A stretch of DNA of 64,000 bases from JAEZAA01 sp964514485 (GCA_964514485.1 CAZEWG010000010.1:23423-87422); one strand, 5' to 3'; numbered from the stretch's first letter, positions 52,435 to 60,761 are shown. A program made the numbers and translations. The notes: generated from the letters alone by a model not told the origin.

Positions 52435-52460
52435 GAGCCTGATCCTGGGAGGGAGCAGCC

Positions 52461-52736
52461 ATGTTGATACGGGAAGACGACGGCCTGACCAATCATGAAG
52501 TGACCATCTGCCTGGAGGGTGGGGCTATATTGGGGCCATTTCACGCCACCTGGAGCAAGGAAAGCAAAAGTGATGTGCGTGAGCTCGCCAAGGATTATGA
52601 CCGTTTTTTACAGGGGGAGCCCCAGACCAGGTTTAAGTACCACCTGCATGACAGCTATACCAATACCGTCCACGCCCTGATCCTCAAGTTCGATAAGGTC
52701 ACCGCCCTTTATAATCACGTGCGACTGCTGTCTTGA
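52461..52736 (+). CDS. Small conserved protein of unknown function
   Basis: A 91-residue soluble protein without signal peptide. It begins MLIREDDGLTNHEVTIC and has a likely beta sheet followed by a helical region (DVRELAKDYDRFLQGE) and a closing strand with HALILKFDKVTALYNHV. I do not recognise the family. GGAGGGAG precedes the start. It starts 26 bases after the WS/DGAT stop on the same strand, so it may be co-transcribed with it. Confidence 0.6.
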   Translation: MLIREDDGLTNHEVTICLEGGAILGPFHATWSKESKSDVRELAKDYDRFLQGEPQTRFKYHLHDSYTNTVHALILKFDKVTALYNHVRLLS

Positions 52737-52855
52737 TACAGCCTGCGGCACCACACGTTTGAATTGCCAAGTCAGTCAAGGACTCACGCTGAGCCTGTCG
52801 TTACCATGCCTTTAGCTAATTGAAAAATTCCAATAAAAAGTGGCAAGGCAACGAA

Positions 52856-54037
52856 ATGGAAGGAATGATGCGGCGGAGCTGGGGTGTAAAAACGGGCTGG
52901 AGCAGCCTCTTGCTGGCAATGCTGGCGATTACAGTGGGCTGCAAAGGTGGCGGTGATAAAGACGAAGAAGAGGAAGCCGAGCGCCGATTCCAGATTCAAG
53001 GGAGTTACTTTCGGGTCAGTCACTATACGCAAACTTCCGAAGCTCTCTACCTGGATGCTTTTGTGAACGGTCAGTCAAAACATGGCGGTACCAACCTGGC
53101 ACGCTGGGAGAGGCAGGGGATGAATCGTCCGATGCCCTCAGGGGCATTGACCAAGTTCAAAGCGCCGGGGGGAACCGGGTATCTCACTGCCGGTGCACCC
53201 TATGGCGCGGCTGACCCCGATGTGGATGTGCTTTTCCTGATCGAAAGGGAGCCAGGGCTGACATTGTATACGCGCAAACCTGCCGGTGGACAAGTTGCTC
53301 CCTCTGAGTTAAGCGGAGCTTATTCCTGTGTTCGGCACCTCACTCAGCCCACCTCGCAGCTACAGTGGTTCCAGGCGGATTTTGTGCAGGATGGCGTCTT
53401 CCAATATAGCCTCGATGGCGAGAATCCTTTAGTGGCGCGCTATGAACTGCAGGAAAACGGACGGTTCAGGATTTTGGAAGATCAGGGGCTAACGATTCCT
53501 GACTCGGCAATCGGTGCGAGTGAAGAGGCATTATTGGAGGGAGGCTTTCAAAATCAGCAGCAGTTCCTGATGGCCTCGTACATGATCGGCAGTAAGGAGC
53601 CCGACCTGTCTGGCTCTCTTCCAGAGAACCAGACTACCAAAGCGCCTGAAAGGGTGACGACCCATGGTCTATTACTCTGCCTGAAAGGGGATCATCGTCT
53701 TACTGAGGCTAATCTACAGGGCCAGTATTGGTTCGCCCAGTTGCAACTCAGGGCGGGTCAGAGCGACGTTAACACTTTTGGTTACATCACTGCTGATGGT
53801 CAGGGCTCCCTGCAGCGCAAAGAGTGCAAGCTCTCTTCAGGGACACCCCGCGACATCCCTTCAGCGTATCACGTCAATACCGAAGACTATGCCGGTTCTC
53901 TGACGCTGGATGAGCTCAAGATGAAGGGAGTTTTGAGCGTGGATGGCGAGATGGCTTTATTAGTGAGTTCAGATCCTAACGTCCAGACTATCGATATTCT
54001 GCTGAAAAAATATCGGGAAGGCGGCTGCCCGGGTTAG
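52856..54037 (+). CDS. Lipoprotein of unknown function
   Basis: A 393-residue exported protein. The signal helix (SSLLLAMLAITVGC) ends in a lipobox-like TVGC, followed by GGGDKDEEEEAE, a flexible acidic linker typical of surface or outer-membrane lipoproteins. The rest is beta-rich and repetitive in feel: two similar stretches, GAYSCVRHLTQPTSQLQWF and GQYWFAQLQLRAGQSDVNTF, each start a small domain, with paired Cys residues. I do not know the family. Codon use is less GC-biased than in neighbours, which could mean recent acquisition or simply a secreted, fast-evolving gene. Start choice is uncertain: ATG 52856 has AAGG upstream. Confidence 0.65.
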   Translation: MEGMMRRSWGVKTGWSSLLLAMLAITVGCKGGGDKDEEEEAERRFQIQGSYFRVSHYTQTSEALYLDAFVNGQSKHGGTNLARWERQGMNRPMPSGALTKFKAPGGTGYLTAGAPYGAADPDVDVLFLIEREPGLTLYTRKPAGGQVAPSELSGAYSCVRHLTQPTSQLQWFQADFVQDGVFQYSLDGENPLVARYELQENGRFRILEDQGLTIPDSAIGASEEALLEGGFQNQQQFLMASYMIGSKEPDLSGSLPENQTTKAPERVTTHGLLLCLKGDHRLTEANLQGQYWFAQLQLRAGQSDVNTFGYITADGQGSLQRKECKLSSGTPRDIPSAYHVNTEDYAGSLTLDELKMKGVLSVDGEMALLVSSDPNVQTIDILLKKYREGGCPG

Positions 54038-54108
54038 GTGGTGTGTAGCCACTGGAATAGGTTGTCAGGCGTTAATGGAGTGAACTTGGGAGAGAGGGGC
54101 GGATACTG

Positions 54109-55044
54109 ATGAATACCGCAATTCAGTCTGGAACTACCGGCGGGCAGTTTAGCTCGGAAGAGGCTTCGGCCTGGAAGCGTCGGCATGATGCCTGGGCCGA
54201 GCTCTCGGGCCTGCTTCTGTATGAGTATGACAGCAACTCGGGCAACATTTTCTGGGGCGGCAGCCTGCGAGAAGTTACTGGCTACGGCCCGGAAGAAATG
54301 ACCGGCGGTATCGACCAGTGGTCGGTGCGGGTGCACCCGGAGGACCGCGCCGAAGCTTTGGCTGCGCTGAAAGACGTCCAGCAAAGTGGTGAGGTTTACG
54401 ACCTCGAATACCGGTTTCTGCACCAGGATGGCCAATATCGCTGGATGCAGCATCGGGGGCGCTTCCTGGTCTCATCCGGAAATCCCGAGCTGATGATTGG
54501 CTTTATGGCCGACATTACCCCGTTACGCCAGTTGCAGGAGGAGTTGGAGCGACAGACTCGAACCGATGCCCTGACTGGCGCGCTGAATCGCCGTCACTTT
54601 CTGGCTATCGCCGAACAAGAGCTGGCACGTGCTGCTCGGTATCAGCATCCCTTGTCTTTGTTGCTGCTCAGTGTCGATGAGTTTGACTCGATCCGGAACA
54701 CCCATGGGCAGGGGGCAGCAGACTATGTTTTGCAGCAACTCACTGCGGTGTGTGCGGAGAATCTGCGCCATGTGGACGGAATCGGGCGTCTGGAGGACGA
54801 TGAGTTCGCGATCCTGCTCCCTGAGTCTGATGAGGTCAGCGCCACTGATATTGCTCGTCGCCTGCACGGTGCAATTGAACAGGCTGTGTTGCCTTTGGAC
54901 GGCGGAGTTACTTTGCGCTTTACGGTTTCCCTGGGGCAGGTCTCGCTCAAGGGGGACAGTGATCTGCTGGGCTTGCTACGGCGGGCCCAATTTGCCTTAT
55001 TGGAGGCGAAACGTACCGGGCGAAACCGGATTTGCATTGGCTAG
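54109..55044 (+). CDS. PAS-GGDEF protein with degenerate EDDEF active site
   Basis: A 311-residue cytoplasmic signalling protein. A PAS domain (about residues 25-145, with GGSLREVTGYGPEEMTG and FMADITPLRQL) leads through a short coiled coil into a GGDEF domain from about 155 (TDALTGALNRRHFLAIAEQE). The active-site loop reads GRLEDDEFAILLP, so the two glycines are replaced by Glu-Asp. Cyclase activity is therefore doubtful. The protein might bind GTP or cyclic di-GMP, or simply scaffold. It has no membrane segment or signal peptide. A GAGGGG sequence precedes the start. Confidence 0.85.
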   Translation: MNTAIQSGTTGGQFSSEEASAWKRRHDAWAELSGLLLYEYDSNSGNIFWGGSLREVTGYGPEEMTGGIDQWSVRVHPEDRAEALAALKDVQQSGEVYDLEYRFLHQDGQYRWMQHRGRFLVSSGNPELMIGFMADITPLRQLQEELERQTRTDALTGALNRRHFLAIAEQELARAARYQHPLSLLLLSVDEFDSIRNTHGQGAADYVLQQLTAVCAENLRHVDGIGRLEDDEFAILLPESDEVSATDIARRLHGAIEQAVLPLDGGVTLRFTVSLGQVSLKGDSDLLGLLRRAQFALLEAKRTGRNRICIG

Positions 55045-55186
55045 CCTGAATATCCCCCAGGTTTAACGGTCCGCCCGAGCGTTTGAGCCTGACCTGCGCC
55101 GCTTCCCGATTTTATTTCCCGGGCTTCTGGTTCTCTAGAATGAAGAGAGGCCGGAGGTTTGGGAAAATTGTTTTGGGAGGAGCGGC

Positions 55187-56070
55187 ATGGCAAGTTCCAG
55201 GCAAAATCAGAATGACGTGGAAGTCCTGGAGACGGGGAATATCTATTTTGTCTATCGCCCTAGGGTTGAGGAAAAGCACGCCGAGGNNNNNNNNNNNNNN
55301 NNNNNNNNNNNNNNNNNNNNNNNNNNNNNNNNNNNNNNNNNNNNNNNNNNNNNNNNNNNNNNNNNNNNNNNNNNNNNNNNNNNNNNGTAGAAGGTCTGGA
55401 TGACGTTCAGCGCTTCTATATGGTGCTCAAGCCCAAGGGCAAGAAGGTTTACCGGATGCTGGCGATGGGGCGAAAACAGCTGCCCGATGCCAATCAACGG
55501 GGTGACCAGGCCTGGGGCTTTGTGGAAGCCGTGAGCAAAGACCCCGGCAAGCTGGAGCAAAGTCTGAGGGCGCAGACCTATCAGACCAAAACCCGCGGTG
55601 AGCGAGAGCTGCCCGCCGCGCGCCCCGTAGGGGAGGGGGTTTACCAGCTCGTGCACCACGGTGACCATACCCATCTCGCCTATGCCTTGGAGCTTCCCCA
55701 TAGGCCTGGCGACGCCCAGGGCGAGCTGAATATAGAGCCGGAAGGTAACTATATTCTGCAGATCAAAAATCCACAGAAGTCATCCCCACGAAACGCCGGC
55801 CTGCCGAGGCAGGACAAGGCCGATCTCCCAAAGAGACTGCAGAGCGCCTTTAAAGGTCGCCGCTTTGCCAGTGCCGAGCCCCCGGAGTTTCTGGATTATG
55901 AAGGGGTGGAGTTGTTGCTGATTGCGGCATCCGATGATGTTTCCCGGGATCTTGGCATTGAGCTCGACCCGCAGAAGGAAACGGAGCACAGTGCGGAGAT
56001 TCTATCCGATTTAAGAATGCGCAAATCCCGGCATCCGATCGAGCCGTTATTGTCAGGGGAGTGGCGTTAG
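55187..56070 (+). CDS. Conserved protein of unknown function, interrupted by an assembly gap
   Basis: Two parts on either side of a 100-N gap appear to be one gene. The first part starts at ATG 55187 behind GGGAGGAG and encodes ETGNIYFVYRPRVEEKHAE. The second, in a different nominal frame, encodes VEGLDDVQRFYMVLKPKGKK and continues to 56070. Later parts include YRMLAMGRKQLPD, QLVHHGDHTHLAYALELP and PEFLDYEGVELLLIAAS. The frame change only reflects the placeholder length of the gap. No catalytic motif is recognised; similar uncharacterised proteins exist in marine gammaproteobacteria, as I recall. Confidence 0.6.
55287..55386. other. Assembly gap of 100 N
   Basis: Exactly 100 N bases, a conventional placeholder. 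The true length is unknown; the reading frame differs on the two sides, so the real gap length is not 100 if one gene spans it. Confidence 0.95.
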
Positions 56071-56266
56071 TGGATTGAACTGACGGGTGGCTGTTGGTTG
56101 ATTTCTGTTTTAGCTGGGAGTAACGATAGGCGTAGGGAAAGAGAAAGGGGCGTTGAGATGTTCAGCGGTCCTTGCGGTGATAAAAGGCCCTCGACGTCCC
56201 TGTCAGGGCAATAGACTACGAGCCTAGGCTCCTAATCTGTTGTTACATCCTGTGTTTATCCGTTGC

Positions 56267-56989
56267 TTAGAAGCGCTTGCTGACTTGCAGGCCAGCACCC
56301 CAGGCATCGATTTCGTACTTGGCGCGGTAGTTGGTGCCGCCAGGCAAGATCTCGTCATTGACGCTGCGCTCGAACTCGTTGACTTTCACGTCGTCAATGA
56401 TCAGGTAGCCAAAGGCCGCATCCACGGTCCAGCCAGACTCCAGATCTCTCCACTGAGCACCCAGGGTCAGCCACTGACGGTCAGAGGACGGAACCCGAGC
56501 TGTCAGGTAGGTATTGGAAACAGCAGACTCGTCGTAGGCATAGCCTGCTTTCAGGGTCCAGTTCTCGTTCAGGTGGTACAGAGCACCCACTGCGAATGAC
56601 CAGGTGTTATGGAAGTTTTCTTCCACGTGNNNNNNNNNNNNNNNNNNNNNNNNNNNNNNNNNNNNNNNNNNNNNNNNNNNNNNNNNNNNNNNNNNNNNNN
56701 NNNNNNNNNNNNNNNNNNNNNNNNNNNNNACTTTTGCGTCAGGCTTAACATCCAGCACTGCCGCACCGAAAGAGATCTGGGTGCCTTGGGGCAGACGGCT
56801 CATACCGGCTGGGTTGAAGTACAGAATGGAAGCGTTTTCCACGTTGGCGCCAGCACCTGCGTTGGCGGTACCGGAAGCGTGGGCGCTTTGTTCGTTAAGT
56901 GCGTAGCCGGCGGCAGATGCCAGACCGGGAAGAACCAAGCCAAGTGTTACAGCAGCGATTGCCACAGCCATGGGTTTACGATTTCCCAT
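56267..56989 (-). CDS. fadL: FadL/TodX-family outer membrane porin, interrupted by an assembly gap
   Basis: An outer-membrane long-chain fatty acid or hydrocarbon transporter. The signal peptide (about residues 1-26) is followed by the diagnostic mature start AGYALNEQSAHASGTANAGAG, which includes the N-terminal hatch, then NASILYFNPAGMSRLPQG, a hallmark of OMPP1/FadL proteins. After a 100-N gap the C-terminal barrel strands continue and end in KRF, the aromatic residue of outer-membrane barrels. Known FadL proteins are about 420-450 residues; only about 207 are visible, so some 200 or more residues are probably lost in the gap. GAGGGGG precedes the start. Confidence 0.88.
   Translation of the reverse strand: MGNRKPMAVAIAAVTLGLVLPGLASAAGYALNEQSAHASGTANAGAGANVENASILYFNPAGMSRLPQGTQISFGAAVLDVKPDAKXXXXXXXXXXXXXXXXXXXXXXXXXXXXXXXXXXHVEENFHNTWSFAVGALYHLNENWTLKAGYAYDESAVSNTYLTARVPSSDRQWLTLGAQWRDLESGWTVDAAFGYLIIDDVKVNEFERSVNDEILPGGTNYRAKYEIDAWGAGLQVSKRF
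56630..56729. other. Assembly gap of 100 N inside fadL
   Basis: Exactly 100 N bases between the N- and C-terminal parts of fadL. Comparison with family length suggests the real missing sequence is several hundred bases. Confidence 0.95.
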
Positions 56990-57246
56990 GAGACCCCCTC
57001 TGATATTTTTAGTTAGGTTGAGAGTTGTTCATCTTTCGTTAAAGCCAGTATACAGAGCAGTATGTGGCGTCCACAGCTCAGCAAGCCCTCTAGTATGGGG
57101 CTGGTTGGGCCTTGATGAACCAGTTTAGAACATCATAGTGGGGACACACGTACTGCAGGCGTACCCTGGCAGAGCGCATTTGAACAAATTTTTGAGCAGT
57201 TGTCATTCTTATTGACGACCAGGCCACATTTGGTTACCTTGTGACC

Positions 57247-57345
57247 ATGCTCACCTTAAATATCTTTGCACAATCTCTCCGTTTAACAGGCCTCCAGCTC
57301 CTGGAGCTAAGCCTGAACCTACGACTGCGCCTACTACGCAGCTAA
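57247..57345 (+). CDS. Leucine-rich leader peptide of leuA
   Basis: A 32-residue ORF with 13 leucines, starting MLTLNIFAQSLRLTGLQLLE, then 11 residues of which six are Leu, and ending RS before TAA. The leucine codons include four CTA and two TTA, which are rare in this GC-rich genome; that is typical of attenuation leaders, where ribosome stalling on scarce Leu-tRNA controls downstream transcription. CTGCG (57324-57328) can pair with CGCAG (57337-57341) across the last leucine codons. It lies 225 bases before leuA on the same strand. No strong Shine-Dalgarno is visible, which is the main weakness. Confidence 0.75.
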   Translation: MLTLNIFAQSLRLTGLQLLELSLNLRLRLLRS

Positions 57346-57421
57346 ACCTCGCGCTTTCATGCAGCATGGTTACCCTGCCCCAGGGCTAACGTCAGGTTTA
57401 AATAGGTTCGGAACTTTTAAA

Positions 57422-57502
57422 ATGTGGCAACTCTCTCAAATCAAAATCTCCCTTCCGGCGCTTCTGCTACGACTGCGCAGCGGTTGTCGTGCCATGTGTT
57501 AG
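57422..57502 (+). CDS. Possible second leader peptide
   Basis: A 26-residue ORF, MWQLSQIKISLPALLLRLRS at its start, then GCRAMC and TAG. It contains a run LLLRL encoded CTT CTG CTA CGA CTG. The stretch ACGAC...GTCGT around its end can form a hairpin. It may be a second attenuation leader, or just reflect the repeated CTACGACTGCGC sequence it shares with the first. No Shine-Dalgarno is evident. Confidence 0.35.
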   Translation: MWQLSQIKISLPALLLRLRSGCRAMC

Positions 57503-57569
57503 TGGCCGCACGGCAGCCCCATTCTCGCCACAGCTTTTGTCCTTATCTGAATTTGCTGGAGAATGAATC

Positions 57570-59276
57570 ATGTTGAAGCAGCCGAATACCAAATATCGCC
57601 GTTTTGAACCTGTCCGCTTGTCCGACCGTACCTGGCCGGATCAGACCATTGATCGTGCGCCGATCTGGATGAGTACCGACCTGCGGGACGGTAACCAGGC
57701 CCTTTTTGAACCCATGAATGCCGAGCGCAAGATGCGCATGTTCAAGATGCTGGTGGCGATTGGGGTCAAGGAAATCGAAGTGGCATTTCCTTCAGCCTCG
57801 CAAACCGACTTTGACTTTGTCCGCGAGCTGATCGAAGGCAATCACATTCCTGACGATGTCACCATTGAAGTATTGACCCAGGCTCGAGATCACCTGATTC
57901 GCCGCACCATGGAGTCGGTACAGGGGGCGAAAAAGGTGATTGTGCACGTCTATAACGCCACCTCTCCGGTGTTTCGTAATACCGTCTTCAATCAGGATCG
58001 GGCTGGCGTCACGGAAATGGCCGTCAATGCCGCCCGCCTGATCAAGGAGTTAGCCGCCGAGCAGCCTGAAACCGATTGGCGCTTCCAATACAGCCCGGAG
58101 ACGTTTACCGCCACGGAGTTGGATTTTGCCAAGGAGGTCTGTGACGCCGTGGTGGATGTCTGGGATCCGACCCCGGAGCGTAAGGTGATTATTAACCTGC
58201 CGGCGACGGTTGAAGTGGCCGGGCCCCATATTTATGCCGATCAGGTGGAATGGATGCACCGTAACCTGAAGCGTCGCGAGCACATTATTCTCAGCTTGCA
58301 CCCTCACAATGACCGGGGCTGTGCGGTGGCGGCCGCCGAACTTGGCGTGATGGCGGGTGCCGACCGGGTGGAAGGCTGTCTGTTCGGACATGGCGAGCGG
58401 ACCGGAAATGTGGACCTGGTGACCTTGGCGTTGAACCTCTACAGCCAGGGTGTGGACCCGGAGTTGGACTTTTCCAACATTAACCAGATTGTCCGGACGG
58501 TCGAAGAGTGCACCCAGTTGCCGGTGCATCCCCGTCATCCCTATGCGGGCGACTTGGTATTCACCGCATTTTCCGGCTCCCACCAGGATGCCATTAAGAA
58601 AGGCTTTGCGGTGCAGCCCGAGAAAGAGTTCTGGGAAGTGCCCTACTTGCCCGTGGATCCGGCCGACCTGGGGCGTTCCTATGATGCGATTATCCGGGTG
58701 AACAGTCAGTCCGGAAAAGGTGGCGTGTCCTATTTGCTGGAGCAAGGCTATGGGTTGGTCTTGCCCCGTCGGGTGCAGGTGGAGTTCAGTACAGCCATTC
58801 AGGCGCTGACCGATAGCTCCGGCAGTGAAGTAACCGCCCAACAGATTTGGGAGTGCTTCCAGCAGGAGTATTTGCAGATTAAAGAGCCCCTTGCCTATGT
58901 GGAGCACCGCCTGTTCGATTCTGAAGCGGGGCAGGGCGTGCGGTTGATGCTGAACGGCCCGAACGGTGTCCGCGAACTGGTGGGCGAAGGGCGAGGCCCG
59001 ATTGACGCCACCATGAATGCCTTGAAGTTGGGTGCTCAAGTGATAGGTTACGAAGAGCATTCCATGGGGCAGGGTGCGGATGCGACAGCGGTGGCCTTTG
59101 TGGAAATGGAGTTGCCCGGGGTGCCGGGATCGGTGTTTGGGATTGGCATGCACGACAATATCATCACCGCTTCTTTGCAAGCATTGATTTCAGGGGTGAA
59201 TCGCCTGTATCGCAAAGCCGATGCTGCCGACCGGGAGGCCTTGGTGGCCGCACTGGGACGTAGTGCGGCGGCCTGA
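57570..59276 (+). CDS. leuA: 2-isopropylmalate synthase
   Basis: A 568-residue LeuA that condenses acetyl-CoA with 2-oxoisovalerate, the first committed step of leucine synthesis. It is the long form found in pseudomonads and actinobacteria rather than the 520-residue enteric form. Metal-binding residues are in STDLRDGNQALFEPM and the HPHNDRGCAVAAAELG motif (His, Asn). The regulatory domain from about residue 430 has GQGADATAVAFVEMEL, responsible for leucine feedback. GGAG precedes the ATG. A leucine-rich leader lies upstream and a palindromic repeat follows. Confidence 0.97.
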   Translation: MLKQPNTKYRRFEPVRLSDRTWPDQTIDRAPIWMSTDLRDGNQALFEPMNAERKMRMFKMLVAIGVKEIEVAFPSASQTDFDFVRELIEGNHIPDDVTIEVLTQARDHLIRRTMESVQGAKKVIVHVYNATSPVFRNTVFNQDRAGVTEMAVNAARLIKELAAEQPETDWRFQYSPETFTATELDFAKEVCDAVVDVWDPTPERKVIINLPATVEVAGPHIYADQVEWMHRNLKRREHIILSLHPHNDRGCAVAAAELGVMAGADRVEGCLFGHGERTGNVDLVTLALNLYSQGVDPELDFSNINQIVRTVEECTQLPVHPRHPYAGDLVFTAFSGSHQDAIKKGFAVQPEKEFWEVPYLPVDPADLGRSYDAIIRVNSQSGKGGVSYLLEQGYGLVLPRRVQVEFSTAIQALTDSSGSEVTAQQIWECFQQEYLQIKEPLAYVEHRLFDSEAGQGVRLMLNGPNGVRELVGEGRGPIDATMNALKLGAQVIGYEEHSMGQGADATAVAFVEMELPGVPGSVFGIGMHDNIITASLQALISGVNRLYRKADAADREALVAALGRSAAA

Positions 59277-59285
59277 TGGCTTGTA

Positions 59286-59331
59286 GGGCAGGCCTGCGTG
59301 CCTGCCCGCGGGCGAACCCACGGGTTCGCCC
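59286..59331. repeat. REP-like double palindrome after leuA
   Basis: Two adjacent perfect hairpins: GGGCAGGC (59286-59293) / GCCTGCCC (59300-59307), and GGGCGAACCC (59310-59319) / GGGTTCGCCC (59322-59331). The flanks GTAG and CTAT are also nearly complementary. This composite pattern resembles dispersed intergenic repeats of many environmental proteobacteria and may act as mRNA stabiliser or terminator for leuA. Confidence 0.8.
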
Positions 59332-59419
59332 CTATGCACACTACCCGGAAGACTCCTTAATTGGGAGAGAGCCAGAGTTCAGGATTCAGAACTACTGCTA
59401 TCAGGAAGGGCAATGCACC

Positions 59420-60094
59420 ATGTGCGGTCGTTACAATATCCTTGACGATACCTTTGTGCGGGAGTTGATGGAATCTCTCCAACTGCCCTTGTTTCCCGAA
59501 CCCCGTCGTAATATTGCGCCGGGAGGCCACGGCCAGATTGTTTATCAGGACCATCAGGGCCGGCATCTGGAAGATGCGGTCTGGTCTTTGTTGATCGAAC
59601 CTAAACCCACCGGGGAGGGGGTGCGCCCCAATCCCAAATGGCAGACCTTCAACGCCCAGTCCCGACGGCTGAATCAGAGCCCGCTGTGGAAATCCCGCTA
59701 TCGTCACAAGCGGGCGATTATTCCGGCGAGCGGTTTCCATGAATGGGTGCCGACCGGGGGCCATAAACAGGTCGTTAACATTCGACCCAAGCAGGGCGCG
59801 ATAGCCTTTGCGGGCCTTTATGATCATTGGGAGTTTGAGGGCGTTCCCTATACTTCATTCACCATGATTACCCTGCCGCCCCATCCCCGTTTTGCCCATA
59901 TCCACCCCAAAAGCATTCCCTTAATGCTCAAGCCCCAGGACTTCGACCTTTGGCTGGACCCCGACTTTCAGCAGTTGGATGCCTTTGCCGATCTCATGCA
60001 GCCTCACATTGCGGTCGATTTGGAAGTGGTGGCGGTTGACTCCCCCAAGACCCTGGTGCCCATTGCCGAGCCAGAGTCGATTCCTGCCGACTAG
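59420..60094 (+). CDS. SRAP-domain protein (YedK/HMCES family)
   Basis: A 224-residue SRAP protein, which protects abasic sites in single-stranded DNA by covalent attachment through Cys2. Key features are MCGRYN at the start (Cys2), FNAQSRRLNQSP near residue 75 and ASGFHEWVP near 105, where His and Glu assist catalysis. The usual HxRMP near the C-terminus is seen as AHIHPKSIPLML, a slight variant. Exposure of Cys2 after Met removal demands the ATG at 59420, with GGAAGGG upstream; an earlier in-frame start is ruled out on this basis. It follows leuA after the palindromic repeat. Confidence 0.93.
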   Translation: MCGRYNILDDTFVRELMESLQLPLFPEPRRNIAPGGHGQIVYQDHQGRHLEDAVWSLLIEPKPTGEGVRPNPKWQTFNAQSRRLNQSPLWKSRYRHKRAIIPASGFHEWVPTGGHKQVVNIRPKQGAIAFAGLYDHWEFEGVPYTSFTMITLPPHPRFAHIHPKSIPLMLKPQDFDLWLDPDFQQLDAFADLMQPHIAVDLEVVAVDSPKTLVPIAEPESIPAD

Positions 60095-60252
60095 GCAGCG
60101 GTTTGCAGAGCAAAGATCAGGTATAAGTTTTTCACCCGCAGCAGTCAGCGCCACCCACGCCTGTCGGGGGCAGCCTTGCTCGGGCAAAAAGGATCTCGAC
60201 CCGCTCCAGAGAGTGCGGGAAGACGCAACAAGGATTGTTGAAGGGAATTGAT

Positions 60253-60711
60253 ATGACGCTTAAAAGGAAGCGGCAGCGGCGGTTGGGTGCGCTGCCGAAA
60301 ATCTGCCTGCTGCCCATCGGTCTGGCGATGGGGGCCAGTGCCGCGGCAGAGATTTACAAATGGCGGGACGAACAAGGCGTGATGCGCTACTCCGACCGCC
60401 CACCCGCCGCACTGCAGTACACGGAAATCAGCCAGCAGTTGCCAGATCTCAACGAAATGGAGCCAGGCCCGTTGCCGGCCGTGGCGGGGCCGCGCCCGGC
60501 GCAGTCTGCGTCACAATCCCGACCGTCGGGGAACTCCAATCGCTCCGTCTCCGTGTCGGTCCAGCAAAAACAGTGTCAGGGCTATCGCCAGGCGCTGGAG
60601 CAGGTCCAGCGTCAGTTGCGGGCAGGTTATAGCAATGAGCGGGGCAACAGCTTGCGGGAGCGGCGACGGACGCTTTCTGAAAAGTTGTATCGTCAGTGTC
60701 ACTCCCAGTAG
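60253..60711 (+). CDS. DUF4124-domain exported protein
   Basis: A 152-residue protein with a basic N-terminus and hydrophobic signal (ICLLPIGLAMGASAAAE), followed by EIYKWRDEQGVMRYSDRPP, the DUF4124 signature. This small domain is common in proteobacterial periplasmic proteins, but its function is unknown. The rest is a low-complexity Pro/Ser region and a coiled coil rich in Gln and Arg with two Cys residues (KQCQGY and RQCHSQ) that might form a disulfide. ATG 60253 follows AAGGGA. It is convergent with the PAS-GGDEF gene. Confidence 0.85.
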   Translation: MTLKRKRQRRLGALPKICLLPIGLAMGASAAAEIYKWRDEQGVMRYSDRPPAALQYTEISQQLPDLNEMEPGPLPAVAGPRPAQSASQSRPSGNSNRSVSVSVQQKQCQGYRQALEQVQRQLRAGYSNERGNSLRERRRTLSEKLYRQCHSQ

Positions 60712-60761
60712 TCCTGGACGAACAGGCGGAGTGGGGAGCTGGCTTCGCAGCCCTGATCAGG

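Larger units (their letters stand above)
56990..57569. promoter_or_regulatory. 580-bp fadL-leuA intergenic region with leucine attenuator
   Basis: This region holds the divergent promoters of fadL and leuA and a transcribed leader for leuA. Within it are a 32-residue leucine-rich leader at 57247-57345 and a second possible leader at 57422-57502. The 12-base sequence CTACGACTGCGC occurs in both (near 57319 and 57468), each time with a CTGCG/CGCAG pairing. A weak GTGGC / GCCAC hairpin before CTTTTG (57502-57537) could be the terminator. The exact terminator and antiterminator are not resolved. Confidence 0.65.
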
